Shown: in pieces, positions 41,437 to 49,936 of the stretch | Numbering within the stretch: the first letter of the stretch is position 1 | Layout of the letters: each line of letters opens with the position of its first letter | NCBI GenBank assembly: GCA_910578425.1 | Contig: CAJTQX010000006.1 | Location: 1-64,000 of the forward strand | Source of the DNA: an uncultured Anaerotignum sp. | Lineage (GTDB): Bacteria; Bacillota; Clostridia; Lachnospirales; Anaerotignaceae | Length of the DNA: 64,000 nt | Reading direction: 5' to 3' | Position numbers and translations under genes: made by a program | Notes under the pieces: generated by a model | What the model saw: the letters and a program-made list of their open reading frames with translations, nothing else | Database searches by the model: none | Told to the model about the DNA's origin: nothing

Positions 41437-42342
41437 TCAAATCAACATTTTCAGTGGTTTGATGTATAAGCCTGCTGCATCGCTCCGCACCGTATAAAGC
41501 CCTGTGAGGTTTCCCGCGCTGTCGTAAACCGTTGCGGTTTCCCCTTCGGCAAAAGCCCTGTCCTGCTCTGCAAAGCTGTGCTCCGGGAGGCGTGCGCCGT
41601 TCAGCAGCAGCTTTGTGAAACGCTCGGCGATACGAATTTTGGGAAACTCACGCAGAGCCTGCTCCATAGAAAGCAGATGTTTTTCCTCCTGCCCCTGTTC
41701 CGCCCATTCTTTCAACTGGGAAAGCCTGACAGCGTTTTCGACAGCAAACGCTCCCGCAGCCGTACGCAGAAGCTCCGCCATATGCCCGCCGCAGCCGAGG
41801 GCTTTCCCGATATCGGCACAAAGCGTGCGGATATACGTCCCCTTGGAGCAGTCCACATCCAGCTCCACAGCATCCGGCGGCAGAAACCGGCGTACCCTGA
41901 TATCATAAATCTCAATCGTTCTCGCTTTCCGCTCGATTTCCCTGCCTTCCCGCGCCAGCTCATAGAGCTTTTTTCCGTTCATCTTTATTGCAGAATACAT
42001 CGGTGGTATCTGCTCCTGTTTCCCGATAAACGAAAGTGCGACGCGCCGGATTTTTTCCTCATCAAACTCCACAGGGCGGATTTCCAGAATTTCCCCGGAA
42101 GCGTCCTCCGTTGTCGTGGTAATGCCCAGCCGGAGCGTTGCGCAGTAGCTTTTGCGCCCGTCCATAATGATATCGGAGAGTTTGGTTGCCCTGCCGACAC
42201 AGATGGGCAGTACGCCCTCCGCATTTGGGTCGAGCGTGCCTGTATGGCCTACTTTTTTCATATGGATGGTTTTACGAACCACCGCCACAACATCATGGGA
42301 CGTAAAGCCTTTTTCCTTGTAAATATTGAAAATGCCGTCCAA
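41437..42342 (-). CDS. truB: tRNA pseudouridine-55 synthase
   Basis: 301 residues. The catalytic Asp lies in HTGTLDPNAEGVLPI, with KSYCATLRLG and SKGTYIRTLCADIG also conserved. It isomerises U55 in the T-loop of tRNAs. A TTG at 42342 is chosen because AAGGAAGG is 6 bases upstream; the longer GTG start at 42393 would lie inside a dispersed repeat. Confidence 0.95.
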   Translation of the reverse strand: MDGIFNIYKEKGFTSHDVVAVVRKTIHMKKVGHTGTLDPNAEGVLPICVGRATKLSDIIMDGRKSYCATLRLGITTTTEDASGEILEIRPVEFDEEKIRRVALSFIGKQEQIPPMYSAIKMNGKKLYELAREGREIERKARTIEIYDIRVRRFLPPDAVELDVDCSKGTYIRTLCADIGKALGCGGHMAELLRTAAGAFAVENAVRLSQLKEWAEQGQEEKHLLSMEQALREFPKIRIAERFTKLLLNGARLPEHSFAEQDRAFAEGETATVYDSAGNLTGLYTVRSDAAGLYIKPLKMLI

Positions 42343-42361
42343 AACGCACCTTCCTTTTTTC

Positions 42362-42546
42362 AAACCCTGGGGACTCTGTCCCACACCCTGCAAGGGCTTT
42401 CAGCCCTTGGCCCGACTGTCATGACATTTCATGCAATGGAATCTCATACATTAACTTTTCACACCCGGAAAACGTAGTTTTCCGCATTAAAGTTTGGGGT
42501 CAAGCCCTTTTCAAAGGGCTTGCGGGGTGAGGGGCAGAGCCCCTCG
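42362..42546. repeat. Inverted pair of hairpin-rich repeats between nrnA and truB
   Basis: The left arm (about 42362-42416, with GGGACTCTGTCCCACACCC and AAGGGCTTTCAGCCCTT) and the right arm (about 42494-42546, with AAGCCCTTTTCAAAGGGCTT and GAGGGGCAGAGCCCCTC) are diverged inverted copies of one another. Each also folds on itself. They may attenuate read-through to truB. Confidence 0.65.
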
Positions 42547-42549
42547 TTC

Positions 42550-43512
42550 TTACACCATCTTCCCCACTTCCGCCAGAACCATCTCCCGCGCTCTTGCAAT
42601 CGGCGCGGCAATCGTGCAGCCCGCCGCCTTGATGTGCCCGCCGCCGCCGAATTTCTGTGCCAGCGTGCACACATCGTAGCCATCATTCCCGCGGAAACTG
42701 CCTTTGACCTCCGTTTCGGTCTTTTCATAAAAGAAACAGGCAACCTCCACGCCCCTTACGCCCTTCAGATAATTGATGATAGCGTCCAGTTCCTTATTCG
42801 TCCCGCCGCGGGCCGCAATTTCCGCGTTTGTTATCGTGGAGCAGATGACCTTTCCACCGAACAGCAGTTCCGCGTTTTCCATCGCTTTCCCCAATATCTT
42901 TGCCTCAGAAAAACTCCTTGCATCAAAAAATTCGTTGTAAATCGCCGTAAACGGGATACCCCGTCCCATCAGCTCCCCTGCAATCTGCATCGTCCTTGGA
43001 GCAGTGGAGCTGTGCCGGAACCCACCGGTATCATAAATCAGTCCGGCATACAGTCCCGCCGCTTCTTCCGCCCCAACAGGCAGGATTTCATGTATCAGCT
43101 CATACACAATCTCACTGGTCGAAGACGCGTCCGCATCCACATAATTCAGCAGCCCAAACCCCGTATTGCTTTCGTGATGGTCAATATTGATTCGCATGGG
43201 CGTTTTCAGGAAGATTTCCTTTGCCGCGCCCAGCCGTTCCAAATCGCCGCAGTCCAGCGAAAGGAACAGATCCGCGTCCCCCGCCGTTTCCGGGCTGGCA
43301 AGCAGATGACTGTTCGGAATCACGCCGTATTTCTCTGCGTATCTTTCCAAAAGCACTCCTGCCCGCCTGCCGCTTTTTTCCAGCGCGCCCGCAAAGGCAA
43401 GGCACGCCCCGATTGCATCTCCGTCAGGGTTGGTATGTCCTGCAAGCAGCACCGTTTTTGCCCGCAGAATCTCTCTGCGTATGGCTTCAAAAGAATCATT
43501 CGCCGCTCTCAT
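42550..43512 (-). CDS. nrnA: NrnA-type oligoribonuclease / pAp phosphatase
   Basis: 320 residues. DHH motifs: AGHTNPDGDAIG, SLDCGD, NIDHHESNTGFG; DHHA1 end with GGGGHIKAAG. It degrades nanoRNAs and pAp. Of three close ATGs (43521, 43518, 43512) the last has the best spacing to GGAAGGAG. It overlaps the rbfA 3' end. Confidence 0.95.
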   Translation of the reverse strand: MRAANDSFEAIRREILRAKTVLLAGHTNPDGDAIGACLAFAGALEKSGRRAGVLLERYAEKYGVIPNSHLLASPETAGDADLFLSLDCGDLERLGAAKEIFLKTPMRINIDHHESNTGFGLLNYVDADASSTSEIVYELIHEILPVGAEEAAGLYAGLIYDTGGFRHSSTAPRTMQIAGELMGRGIPFTAIYNEFFDARSFSEAKILGKAMENAELLFGGKVICSTITNAEIAARGGTNKELDAIINYLKGVRGVEVACFFYEKTETEVKGSFRGNDGYDVCTLAQKFGGGGHIKAAGCTIAAPIARAREMVLAEVGKMV

Positions 43513-43879
43513 CGGCATCATTCTCCTTCCGTTCTCCGGAAATCTGGTTCATCAACTGGTCCATACGAATTGCATATTCCGCGGATTCGTCCAGCTTGAA
43601 AATCAGTTCCGGCGTAAAACGCAGGTTGATTCTCTCCGCAATCAGGTGACGGATAAAGCCGTTGGCATTTTTCAGTCCCTGCATCACGCTTTTCTTTTCC
43701 TCATCGCCGCCCAGCACAGATACATATACCTTGCAGTATTTCAAATCCTGTGTTGTATCCACGCGGACAACGCTTGTCATTGCCCCGATTCTGGGGTCTT
43801 TCAGTTCCGCCCGAAAAATCTCGGAAAGCTCCTTGCGGATTTCGTCATTGATCCGCGATATCCTCATATTGCTTTTCAT
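43496..43879 (-). CDS. rbfA: 30S ribosome-binding factor A
   Basis: 127 residues. RISRINDEIRKELSEIFRAE, DPRIGAMTSVVRV and the KH-like fold with FIRHLIAERINLRFTPELIF. It binds the 30S subunit during late maturation and cold adaptation. The ATG at 43879 has GAGGTG upstream. Confidence 0.96.
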   Translation of the reverse strand: MKSNMRISRINDEIRKELSEIFRAELKDPRIGAMTSVVRVDTTQDLKYCKVYVSVLGGDEEKKSVMQGLKNANGFIRHLIAERINLRFTPELIFKLDESAEYAIRMDQLMNQISGERKENDADESGE

Positions 43880-43894
43880 ATATTTCACCTCAGA

Positions 43895-44145
43895 CTGTCA
43901 AAAATCTATTTGTATACCGCGGAAGGGCTCGGGAACCAAAGAGTTCCCCCCAGGCAGTGTCGTCATAAGTCATGCATACGTATTTTCGAGCATAATTTTG
44001 TCGGAAAGGCGTGTGCAGACACTTGTGACGACACTGCCTGACGCCGCCTTTGGCGGCAGCCCTTTGGGCTGGTTCGCAACGCGAACTGCGCGGAAATCCA
44101 CCGTATAGCGGCGGCTGGCCAACAGCGGCTCCGCCGCTATACGGC
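43895..44145. repeat. Composite dispersed repeat interrupted by a MITE
   Basis: CTGTCAAAAATCTAT at 43895 begins a stretch of about 55 bases that recurs, inverted, at 49846-49902. After the MITE insertion come short palindromes (GCCGCC/GGCGGC; GGTTCGCAACGCGAAC) and a long hairpin at about 44100-44144 (CCGTATAGCGGCGG and complement). It sits between infB and rbfA without an obvious gene. Confidence 0.7.
43952..44039. mobile_element. MITE-like element, copy C (88 bp, minimal form)
   Basis: AGGCAGTGTCGTCA at the left and TGACGACACTGCCT at the right are perfect inverted repeats. The core CATACGTATTTTCGAGCATA then ATTTTGTCGGAAAGGCGTG equals the ends of copies A and B without their middle. It interrupts the repeat shared with 49846-49902. 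Confidence 0.88.
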
Positions 44146-44160
44146 AGAACAGACTTTTCT

Positions 44161-46590
44161 TTATCTCGGTATTTCTACCATTGTAAAGGCTTCCACCCAG
44201 TCGCCTTCCTTAATATCGTTAAATTTTTTGAACACCAGACCACATTCATAGCCCGCCGTAACTTCCTTCACATCGTCCTTAAAGCGGCGCAGACTTTCGA
44301 GGTCGCCCTCATACACCACAACGCTGTCGCGCAGAATGCGCACCTGACAGTTGCGGACGAATTTTCCGTCCTTCACATAGCTGCCCGCAATCGTACCAAC
44401 GCCGGACGCCTTAAACAACTGGCGCACTTCGGCATGCCCAAGCACCTTTTCCTCATAAACAGGGTCAAGCATACCTTTCATTGCCGCCGTAATATCCTCA
44501 ATCGCGTTGTAAATGACGCGGTACAGCCGCACGTCTACCTTTTCCTCATCGGAAAACGCCTTTGCGGCAGGCTCAGGGCGCACGTTAAAGCCAATGATGA
44601 TAGCATTGGACGCAGACGCAAGCATGACGTCGCTTTCCGTAATCGCGCCAACGCCGCCGTGAATAATGCGAACGCGTACTTCCTCATTGGAAAGCCGCTC
44701 CAGACTCTGGCGCACAGCCTCCACAGACCCCTGCACATCCGCCTTTACAACAATGTTCAGTTCCTTCATATTGCCGCTTTGAATCTGGGAAAACAAGTCG
44801 TCCAGAGAAACCTTCTGCGGCGTTTCTTTTATGAGATTTTCGCGGTTCCTTGCAATGATGCTTTCCGCAACCTGTCTTGCCTGCTTGTCGCTTTCCGCAA
44901 CATAGAAGCTGTCGCCGGCGGAAGGCACCTCCGAAAGCCCAAGGATTTCCACAGGCGTAGAAGGGCCCGCTTTCTTCACGCGTCTGCCCTTGTCATCGGT
45001 CATAGCCCTGATTTTACCATAAGCGGAACCTGCTACAATCGGGTCGCCCACCTGCAACGTGCCGTTCTGCACCAGAACTGTTGCAACGGGACCGCGTCCC
45101 TTATCCAACTGCGCCTCTACGATCGCGCCCCTTGCGTTTTTATTCGGGTTCGCTTTCAGCTCCTTCATTTCCGCCACAAGGATGATCATTTCCAGGAGGG
45201 TGTCCAGCCCTTCCTTTGTTACCGCGGAAACAGGCACGCATATGGTTTCACCGCCCCAGTCCTCTGCCAGCAGTTCATATTCCACAAGCTCCTGCTTTAC
45301 GCGGTCAGGGTTTGCGGACGGTTTATCCATCTTATTGATTGCTACAATGATTTCCACGCCAGCAGCCTTCGCGTGGTTGATTGCTTCAATTGTCTGGGGC
45401 ATTACGCCGTCATCCGCCGCAACAACCAGTATCGCAATATCTGTAATCTGCGCGCCGCGCATACGCATTGCCGTAAACGCCTCATGTCCTGGTGTATCCA
45501 GGAATGTAATCGGCTTGCCGCCAATCTGCACCGTATACGCGCCGATATGCTGGGTAATGCCGCCCGCTTCGCCCTTTGTCACATCGCTGTGGCGGATAGC
45601 GTCCAGCAGGGAGGTTTTTCCGTGGTCAACGTGGCCCATTACCACAACAACCGGCGGACGTTCCTTCAAGTCGTTTTCATCGTCCTCCTGCTCGGCAAAA
45701 ACCTCCTCCATGATATCCTTTTCTTCCTCCTGCTCCAGAATCACATTATATTCCTCCGCGATCTCCGCAGCAGTATCAAAGTCAATCACAGCGTTAAGGT
45801 TCAGCATTTTGCCTTTTTTCATCAGGTTCATAACAAGGTCAGATGCTTTTTTGCCCAAAACCTCCGCCAGACCTTTTACCGTAATGCTTTCCGGTATGCT
45901 CTTAAGGACGGGATCTGCGTTTGCCGCGCTCTGTGCCGCCTGTGCTGCCTCCTGCTCCTTTTTCAGCGCAGCCTGCTCTTCCATCTCACGTCTTCTGCGC
46001 TCCATCGGGTTCTCGCGCACTCTCGGCTCTTTCTTTACGCCTTTTTTATTCTTGTTATTTCCGCCGTTTTTATTCTGGGCATTCTGCTGGTTTGGCGCGT
46101 TCTGCGGTCTGTTCTGTCCTGCCGGAGCGTTCGGCTTCTGTCCGCCCTGTCTCTGTGCGTTGTTCTGACCGCCCTGCCTTTGCGCATTATTCTGGCCGCC
46201 CTGACGGGGCCCATTGCCCTGCCCGCCGTTTTGACGGGGCGCGCCGTCCTGTCTGGGTGCATGGCGTTGATCGCCTGCGGGACGCTGGTCGCCATGTCTG
46301 CGGTTTCCGTCCTTTTTCTGCTGTCCGTCTTTTTTCTGCTGCCCCCCCTGCTTTGGCGCGTCCTGCCTGGGCGCAGGCTTCTGCGCCTCCTGCTTCGGCG
46401 CGTCCTGTTTGGGTGCATCCTTCTTCTCTGTATTCTGCCGGTAGAGCTTTGTCACCTTATCCGCGTCTTCTTCCCCCAGCATACTCATATGGCTTGTGGC
46501 TTCAATTCCGATTTCCTTCATCCTTGCCATCAATTCTTTATTCGCAACGCCCAGCTGCTTTGCTAATTCGTAAATTCGTATTTTCGACAT
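44161..46590 (-). CDS. infB: Translation initiation factor IF-2
   Basis: 809 residues. An N-terminal IF2_N region (IRIYELAKQLGVANKELMAR) is followed by a long Gln/Gly/Asn/Ala/Arg-rich linker (about 55-200) of low complexity. The GTPase has GHVDHGKTSLLDAI, DTPGHEAF and NKMDKP, then domains II and IV with SVEAVRQSLERL. It places initiator tRNA on the ribosome. The linker is coded by repetitive DNA (repeats of RQGGQNNAQ). Confidence 0.97.
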   Translation of the reverse strand: MSKIRIYELAKQLGVANKELMARMKEIGIEATSHMSMLGEEDADKVTKLYRQNTEKKDAPKQDAPKQEAQKPAPRQDAPKQGGQQKKDGQQKKDGNRRHGDQRPAGDQRHAPRQDGAPRQNGGQGNGPRQGGQNNAQRQGGQNNAQRQGGQKPNAPAGQNRPQNAPNQQNAQNKNGGNNKNKKGVKKEPRVRENPMERRRREMEEQAALKKEQEAAQAAQSAANADPVLKSIPESITVKGLAEVLGKKASDLVMNLMKKGKMLNLNAVIDFDTAAEIAEEYNVILEQEEEKDIMEEVFAEQEDDENDLKERPPVVVVMGHVDHGKTSLLDAIRHSDVTKGEAGGITQHIGAYTVQIGGKPITFLDTPGHEAFTAMRMRGAQITDIAILVVAADDGVMPQTIEAINHAKAAGVEIIVAINKMDKPSANPDRVKQELVEYELLAEDWGGETICVPVSAVTKEGLDTLLEMIILVAEMKELKANPNKNARGAIVEAQLDKGRGPVATVLVQNGTLQVGDPIVAGSAYGKIRAMTDDKGRRVKKAGPSTPVEILGLSEVPSAGDSFYVAESDKQARQVAESIIARNRENLIKETPQKVSLDDLFSQIQSGNMKELNIVVKADVQGSVEAVRQSLERLSNEEVRVRIIHGGVGAITESDVMLASASNAIIIGFNVRPEPAAKAFSDEEKVDVRLYRVIYNAIEDITAAMKGMLDPVYEEKVLGHAEVRQLFKASGVGTIAGSYVKDGKFVRNCQVRILRDSVVVYEGDLESLRRFKDDVKEVTAGYECGLVFKKFNDIKEGDWVEAFTMVEIPR

Positions 46591-46615
46591 TCACAACACC
46601 TCATCTTTCCATCTG

Positions 46616-46939
46616 TCAATCCCTGCCAATTTCTTCTATATTTTCTTCCGCCAGCGTTTTCAGTTTTTCCGCAAAACCCTTTTCCGTCACCGCGATGATC
46701 GACCGCTGTTCCGTCCCAATGGCTCTGCCCAGTTCTTCCTTGTTTCCTACTTCCACAAAAGCTATTCCATAATACGCCGCGGAATTCCTGAATTTTTTCT
46801 TTGTATTCGCGGAGGCGTCCCCCGCCAGTATCAGCAGCTCTGCGTTTTTCTTCCGGACAGCCTGTTCCGCCGCCGTTTCTCCGGCTTCCAGATTGCCGGA
46901 GCGTTTGCAGAGCCCCAGAAGGGAATAAAATTTACGCAT
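46616..46939 (-). CDS. L7Ae-family ribosomal protein-like (YlxQ)
   Basis: 107 residues from the ATG at 46939 (GGAAGGGACAG upstream), overlapping the ylxR end by 8 bases. L7Ae fold pattern: SLLGLCKRSGNLEAGETAAE and LLILAGDASANTKKK. It is predicted to bind kink-turn RNA; the place between ylxR and infB is standard in Firmicutes. Confidence 0.9.
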   Translation of the reverse strand: MRKFYSLLGLCKRSGNLEAGETAAEQAVRKKNAELLILAGDASANTKKKFRNSAAYYGIAFVEVGNKEELGRAIGTEQRSIIAVTEKGFAEKLKTLAEENIEEIGRD

Positions 46940-47207
46940 CTGTCCCTTCCTCCATCTCCCGCAGAAGCTGTTCGTATACCTCCTTCGGCACTGCCGCCTT
47001 GAATGAGCGTTCCAGCCCCTTTGATTTCTGCGCTTTCGCAAGGCAGTCCGCATTGGCGCAGATATACGCGCCGCGCCCAGGCTTTTTGCCCGTTCTGTCC
47101 AGAGAAAATTCCCCGGCCTCGTTCCTTACAATGCGGATCAGTTCCTTTTTATTTTTCATCTCCTGACACCCAGTGCATTTTCTGAGCGGAATTTTCCTCT
47201 GTTTCAT
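46932..47207 (-). CDS. YlxR family RNA-binding protein (RnpM)
   Basis: 91 residues. IPLRKCTGCQEMKNKKELIR, GKKPGRGAYIC and NADCLAKA are the family signatures. Relatives have been reported to bind RNase P RNA and modulate it. It lies 22 bases after nusA in the conserved operon. Confidence 0.93.
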   Translation of the reverse strand: MKQRKIPLRKCTGCQEMKNKKELIRIVRNEAGEFSLDRTGKKPGRGAYICANADCLAKAQKSKGLERSFKAAVPKEVYEQLLREMEEGTDA

Positions 47208-47229
47208 TCAAACGGCCTCCTGTTTCCTC

Positions 47230-48432
47230 TCAGTCCTCTATGGGTTCGTCTGTTTCCTCAAGAGCCTCGCCCTCAGCGGCTGTCTCTGTCTCCTCAGCAT
47301 CTGCCTCGGCTGTTTCTTCCATTTCCTCCGCAATGCCTTCCGCTGTTTCCAGTTCTTCGTCAGAATCTTCCTCGTCTTCCATAAGGAAATTAGTTTCCAA
47401 TGCCTGCGTTTCGCTCTTGATATCAATACGCCAGCCGGTCAGCTTTGCAGAAAGCCTTGCGTTCTGCCCTTCCTTGCCAATGGCAAGGGAAAGCTGGTGA
47501 TCCGGCACAACGATTTTCGCGCTCTGTTCTTTCCTGTTCAGCGCGACAGCCAGCACCTTGGAAGGGCTGAGCGCGGCTGCAATAAATTCCTTCGGGTCCT
47601 CGCTCCAGTTAATAACGTCAATTTTTTCGCCGCCCAGTTCGCTGACGATCACGTTTACGCGGTAGCCGTTCTGACCGACACACGCGCCCAGTGCGTCCAC
47701 ATTTTCATTTTTGGAATATACGGCAATCTTCGTCCGGCTCCCGGCCTCACGCGCAATGCTCTTGATTTCCACCGTACCATCATGCACCTCCGGCACTTCC
47801 TGCTCAAACAGACGTTTTACAAGCTCCGGATGCGTTCTGGATACAAAAATCTGAGGCCCCTTCGTTGTCTGCTTCACTTCCAGCACATAAACCTTTACCC
47901 TGTCCATGAAGTTGTACTGTTCGCCCGGAATCTGCTCATTCGCGGCAAGCACAGCATCGATCTTGCCCATCTGCACAATGACATTACGGCGTTCTTTCCG
48001 CTGTACGATGCCCGTCACAACCTCGCGTTCCTTCGTAATATACTGATTATACAGTATTTCGCGCTCTGCCTCACGGAATTTCTGCACGACCACCTGTTTT
48101 GCAGTCTGCGCGGAAATTCGCCCGAAATCCTTCGGCGTCACTTCAAAATCGATTACATCGCCTATTGTATAATTGGGGTCAAGCACCCGCGCCGCCTCGA
48201 GAGAAATTTCATTCTGGCTGTCCTCCACAGGGTTTGCAACCGTTTTCTGCGCATAACAGGCAACGTCCCCGCTTTCCCTGTCAATTACGACCTTAATGTT
48301 CTGCCCGCTTCCGAAATTCTTCTTGCAGGCCGAAACCAGCGATGCCTCAATCGCTTCAAATATAATCTCCCTGTCAATGCCCTTTTCTTTCTCGATCAGT
48401 TTCAGTGCCTCGATAAATTCCACTCTGTCCAT
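47230..48432 (-). CDS. nusA: Transcription termination/antitermination factor NusA
   Basis: 400 residues. N-terminal RNAP-binding domain (EFIEALKLIEKEKGIDREI), S1 domain, KH domains (GACVGQNGYRV; AIGKEGQNARLSAKLTGW) and a strongly acidic C-terminal tail of Glu, Ala and Thr. The ATG at 48432 has AGGGAGG upstream. Confidence 0.97.
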   Translation of the reverse strand: MDRVEFIEALKLIEKEKGIDREIIFEAIEASLVSACKKNFGSGQNIKVVIDRESGDVACYAQKTVANPVEDSQNEISLEAARVLDPNYTIGDVIDFEVTPKDFGRISAQTAKQVVVQKFREAEREILYNQYITKEREVVTGIVQRKERRNVIVQMGKIDAVLAANEQIPGEQYNFMDRVKVYVLEVKQTTKGPQIFVSRTHPELVKRLFEQEVPEVHDGTVEIKSIAREAGSRTKIAVYSKNENVDALGACVGQNGYRVNVIVSELGGEKIDVINWSEDPKEFIAAALSPSKVLAVALNRKEQSAKIVVPDHQLSLAIGKEGQNARLSAKLTGWRIDIKSETQALETNFLMEDEEDSDEELETAEGIAEEMEETAEADAEETETAAEGEALEETDEPIED

Positions 48433-48451
48433 TTTTCCCGTTTCCTCCCTT

Positions 48452-48916
48452 TTACAACAACACCGCCAGACGCACGCTGGCAATATCTTTCCGTTCAAAT
48501 GCAAATGTTTTCCCGTCTTCTTCCAAAGTAACAACGCCGTCCGCAAGCCCCAGCAGCTTCCCCTGGAACTGCTTGCGTCCCTCCTGCGCCTTATACAGCT
48601 TTACGTCAATCATTTCGCCCTGGTATTTCACAAAATCCCCGTCTTTTTTCAGCGGCCTGTCAATTCCCGGGGAACTGACCTCAAGAATATACGCCTGTTC
48701 AATGGGGTCGGCCTCGTCCAGCTTTGCCTCCAGCGCGCGGCTGACTGCCTCGCAGTCATCAATCGTCACGCCGCCCTCCTTGTCAATATAAACCCGCAGA
48801 TACCAGTTCGCGCCTTCCTTTACAAATTCCAAATCAGCCAGCTCCACGCCGCATTCCGCCGTTATCGGCTCCAGATACGGCAGAACCTTCTGTTCCGTAT
48901 TGCCTGCCTTTGCCAT
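48452..48916 (-). CDS. rimP: Ribosome maturation factor RimP
   Basis: 154 residues. GVELADLEFVKEGANWYLRV and LEVSSPGIDRPLKK are diagnostic. It assists assembly of the 30S subunit. The ATG at 48916 is preferred (GAGG 7 bases upstream) over a GTG at 48922. It is first of the nine-gene operon. Confidence 0.95.
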   Translation of the reverse strand: MAKAGNTEQKVLPYLEPITAECGVELADLEFVKEGANWYLRVYIDKEGGVTIDDCEAVSRALEAKLDEADPIEQAYILEVSSPGIDRPLKKDGDFVKYQGEMIDVKLYKAQEGRKQFQGKLLGLADGVVTLEEDGKTFAFERKDIASVRLAVLL

Positions 48917-49001
48917 TTTCACACCTCATTACGATCTTTTTTCTCTGTCGGAAAAATACCGCACAGCCAAAAGGACGAAATTCCCTCCGGCTTACAATAA
49001 C

Positions 49002-49027
49002 AAAGAGTGGGCTTTGACCCACTCTTT
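49002..49027 (-). promoter_or_regulatory. Leader hairpin upstream of rimP
   Basis: AAAGAGTGGG (49002-49011) and CCCACTCTTT (49018-49027) form a perfect 10-pair stem, loop 6, in the presumed untranslated leader 86 bases before rimP. No plus-strand gene ends here, so it is likely an attenuator or processing site of the operon. Confidence 0.5.
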
Positions 49028-49189
49028 CATCCGACAACTATACCTTTTCTGCTCCCAGTATAACATGCTTTCTTCCCCATTGCAAGTATTTTCCGAAAAT
49101 TTCCCGCTGCTTTCGCCTTTTCCTGTAAAATAATTATAATTTGGACCGTCCCGCCCAAGCCAAACTTTTCCGCTGTTTGAAAAATATAG

Positions 49190-49217
49190 TTACAAATCCC
49201 GCAAAAGATGGTATACT
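49190..49217 (+). promoter_or_regulatory. Promoter of the 49308 gene
   Basis: TTACAA at 49190-49195, a 16-base spacer, TATACT at 49212-49217. The stretch 48917-49307 otherwise holds the rimP leader and divergent promoter DNA, no gene. Confidence 0.6.
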
Positions 49218-49307
49218 GTTTTCTGTAACTTACGGACTGTCCTGTCCCCGCAAGCGGGAAAGGGCCTGAACGGAGAAAGGAGCAGGGCTTTCCGCCCAAC
49301 AAACGAT

Positions 49308-49607
49308 ATGAATACAGATCAGCAGAACGGCCAGCGTCCCCCCAGAAAGAAAATCTCCCCCACAGACATCATCATGATGGTACTGGGCATAATGATATTG
49401 TTCCGCACCCCGTGGAACAATATGAACAGTTTCCACTACCTGCTGTTTTTCCTTTACGTGCTCTGCATCATGCTGCGGATTACGAACCTCCGCAAGGAAC
49501 GCATGAACCAGATGGAAGCAGAAAAGCGGAAAGCGGAGGCAGCCGCAAGAGCCCTGGAAAACAAGGCCGCAGAAGCTTTGCCCGAAAGCAGGGAAACAGA
49601 AGAATAA
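49308..49607 (+). CDS. Small membrane protein with charged coiled tail
   Basis: 99 residues: a polar N-terminus, two membrane helices (IIMMVLGIMILF; YLLFFLYVLCIML) and a Glu/Ala/Arg coiled-coil tail of about 35 residues. No strong ribosome binding site is directly before the ATG. Divergent from rimP. Family unknown. Confidence 0.65.
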   Translation: MNTDQQNGQRPPRKKISPTDIIMMVLGIMILFRTPWNNMNSFHYLLFFLYVLCIMLRITNLRKERMNQMEAEKRKAEAAARALENKAAEALPESRETEE

Positions 49608-49936
49608 ACACGCAAAAGCCGCAGAAAAACCTCTGCGGCTCTCGCGTATCAAAAAAGGCTCAGGCTACGCCTTCAAGCCTTTTTTGAGGAACTGTCGGCA
49701 TAAAGGGACTCATTCCATCGGCTTTCTGAAAAACCACAGAAAGCCTTGAAACTCACCCTTTTCCTCGTGCGGAACCGCAAGCGGCGGCTTTCAGCCGGTT
49801 TGCGGAGCAAACTTCCGCAGGCAAAGCCTGCTCTGCGGATTCCAGTCGGGAAACTCTTCGTTTCCCGAACCCTTCCGCGACTTGAATATAGATTTTTGAC
49901 AGCTTGAAGCCGCAGAAAAACCTCTGCGGCTCCTTT
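49608..49936. repeat. Gene-free stretch of hairpins and dispersed repeat
   Basis: Holds three terminators or hairpins: GCCGCAGA/TCTGCGGC at 49618-49639, TCAAAAAAGGCT/AGCCTTTTTTGA at 49649-49687, and a second copy of the first, GCCGCAGAAAAACCTCTGCG, at 49909-49930. Between them lie GC-rich palindromes (about 49760-49845) and, at 49846-49902, the inverted copy of the repeat found downstream of infB at 43895. Confidence 0.75.

Noticed and set aside
44050..46566. 838-codon plus-strand open frame opposite infB
   Set aside because: Antisense shadow of infB, whose domains and codon use are unambiguous on the minus strand.
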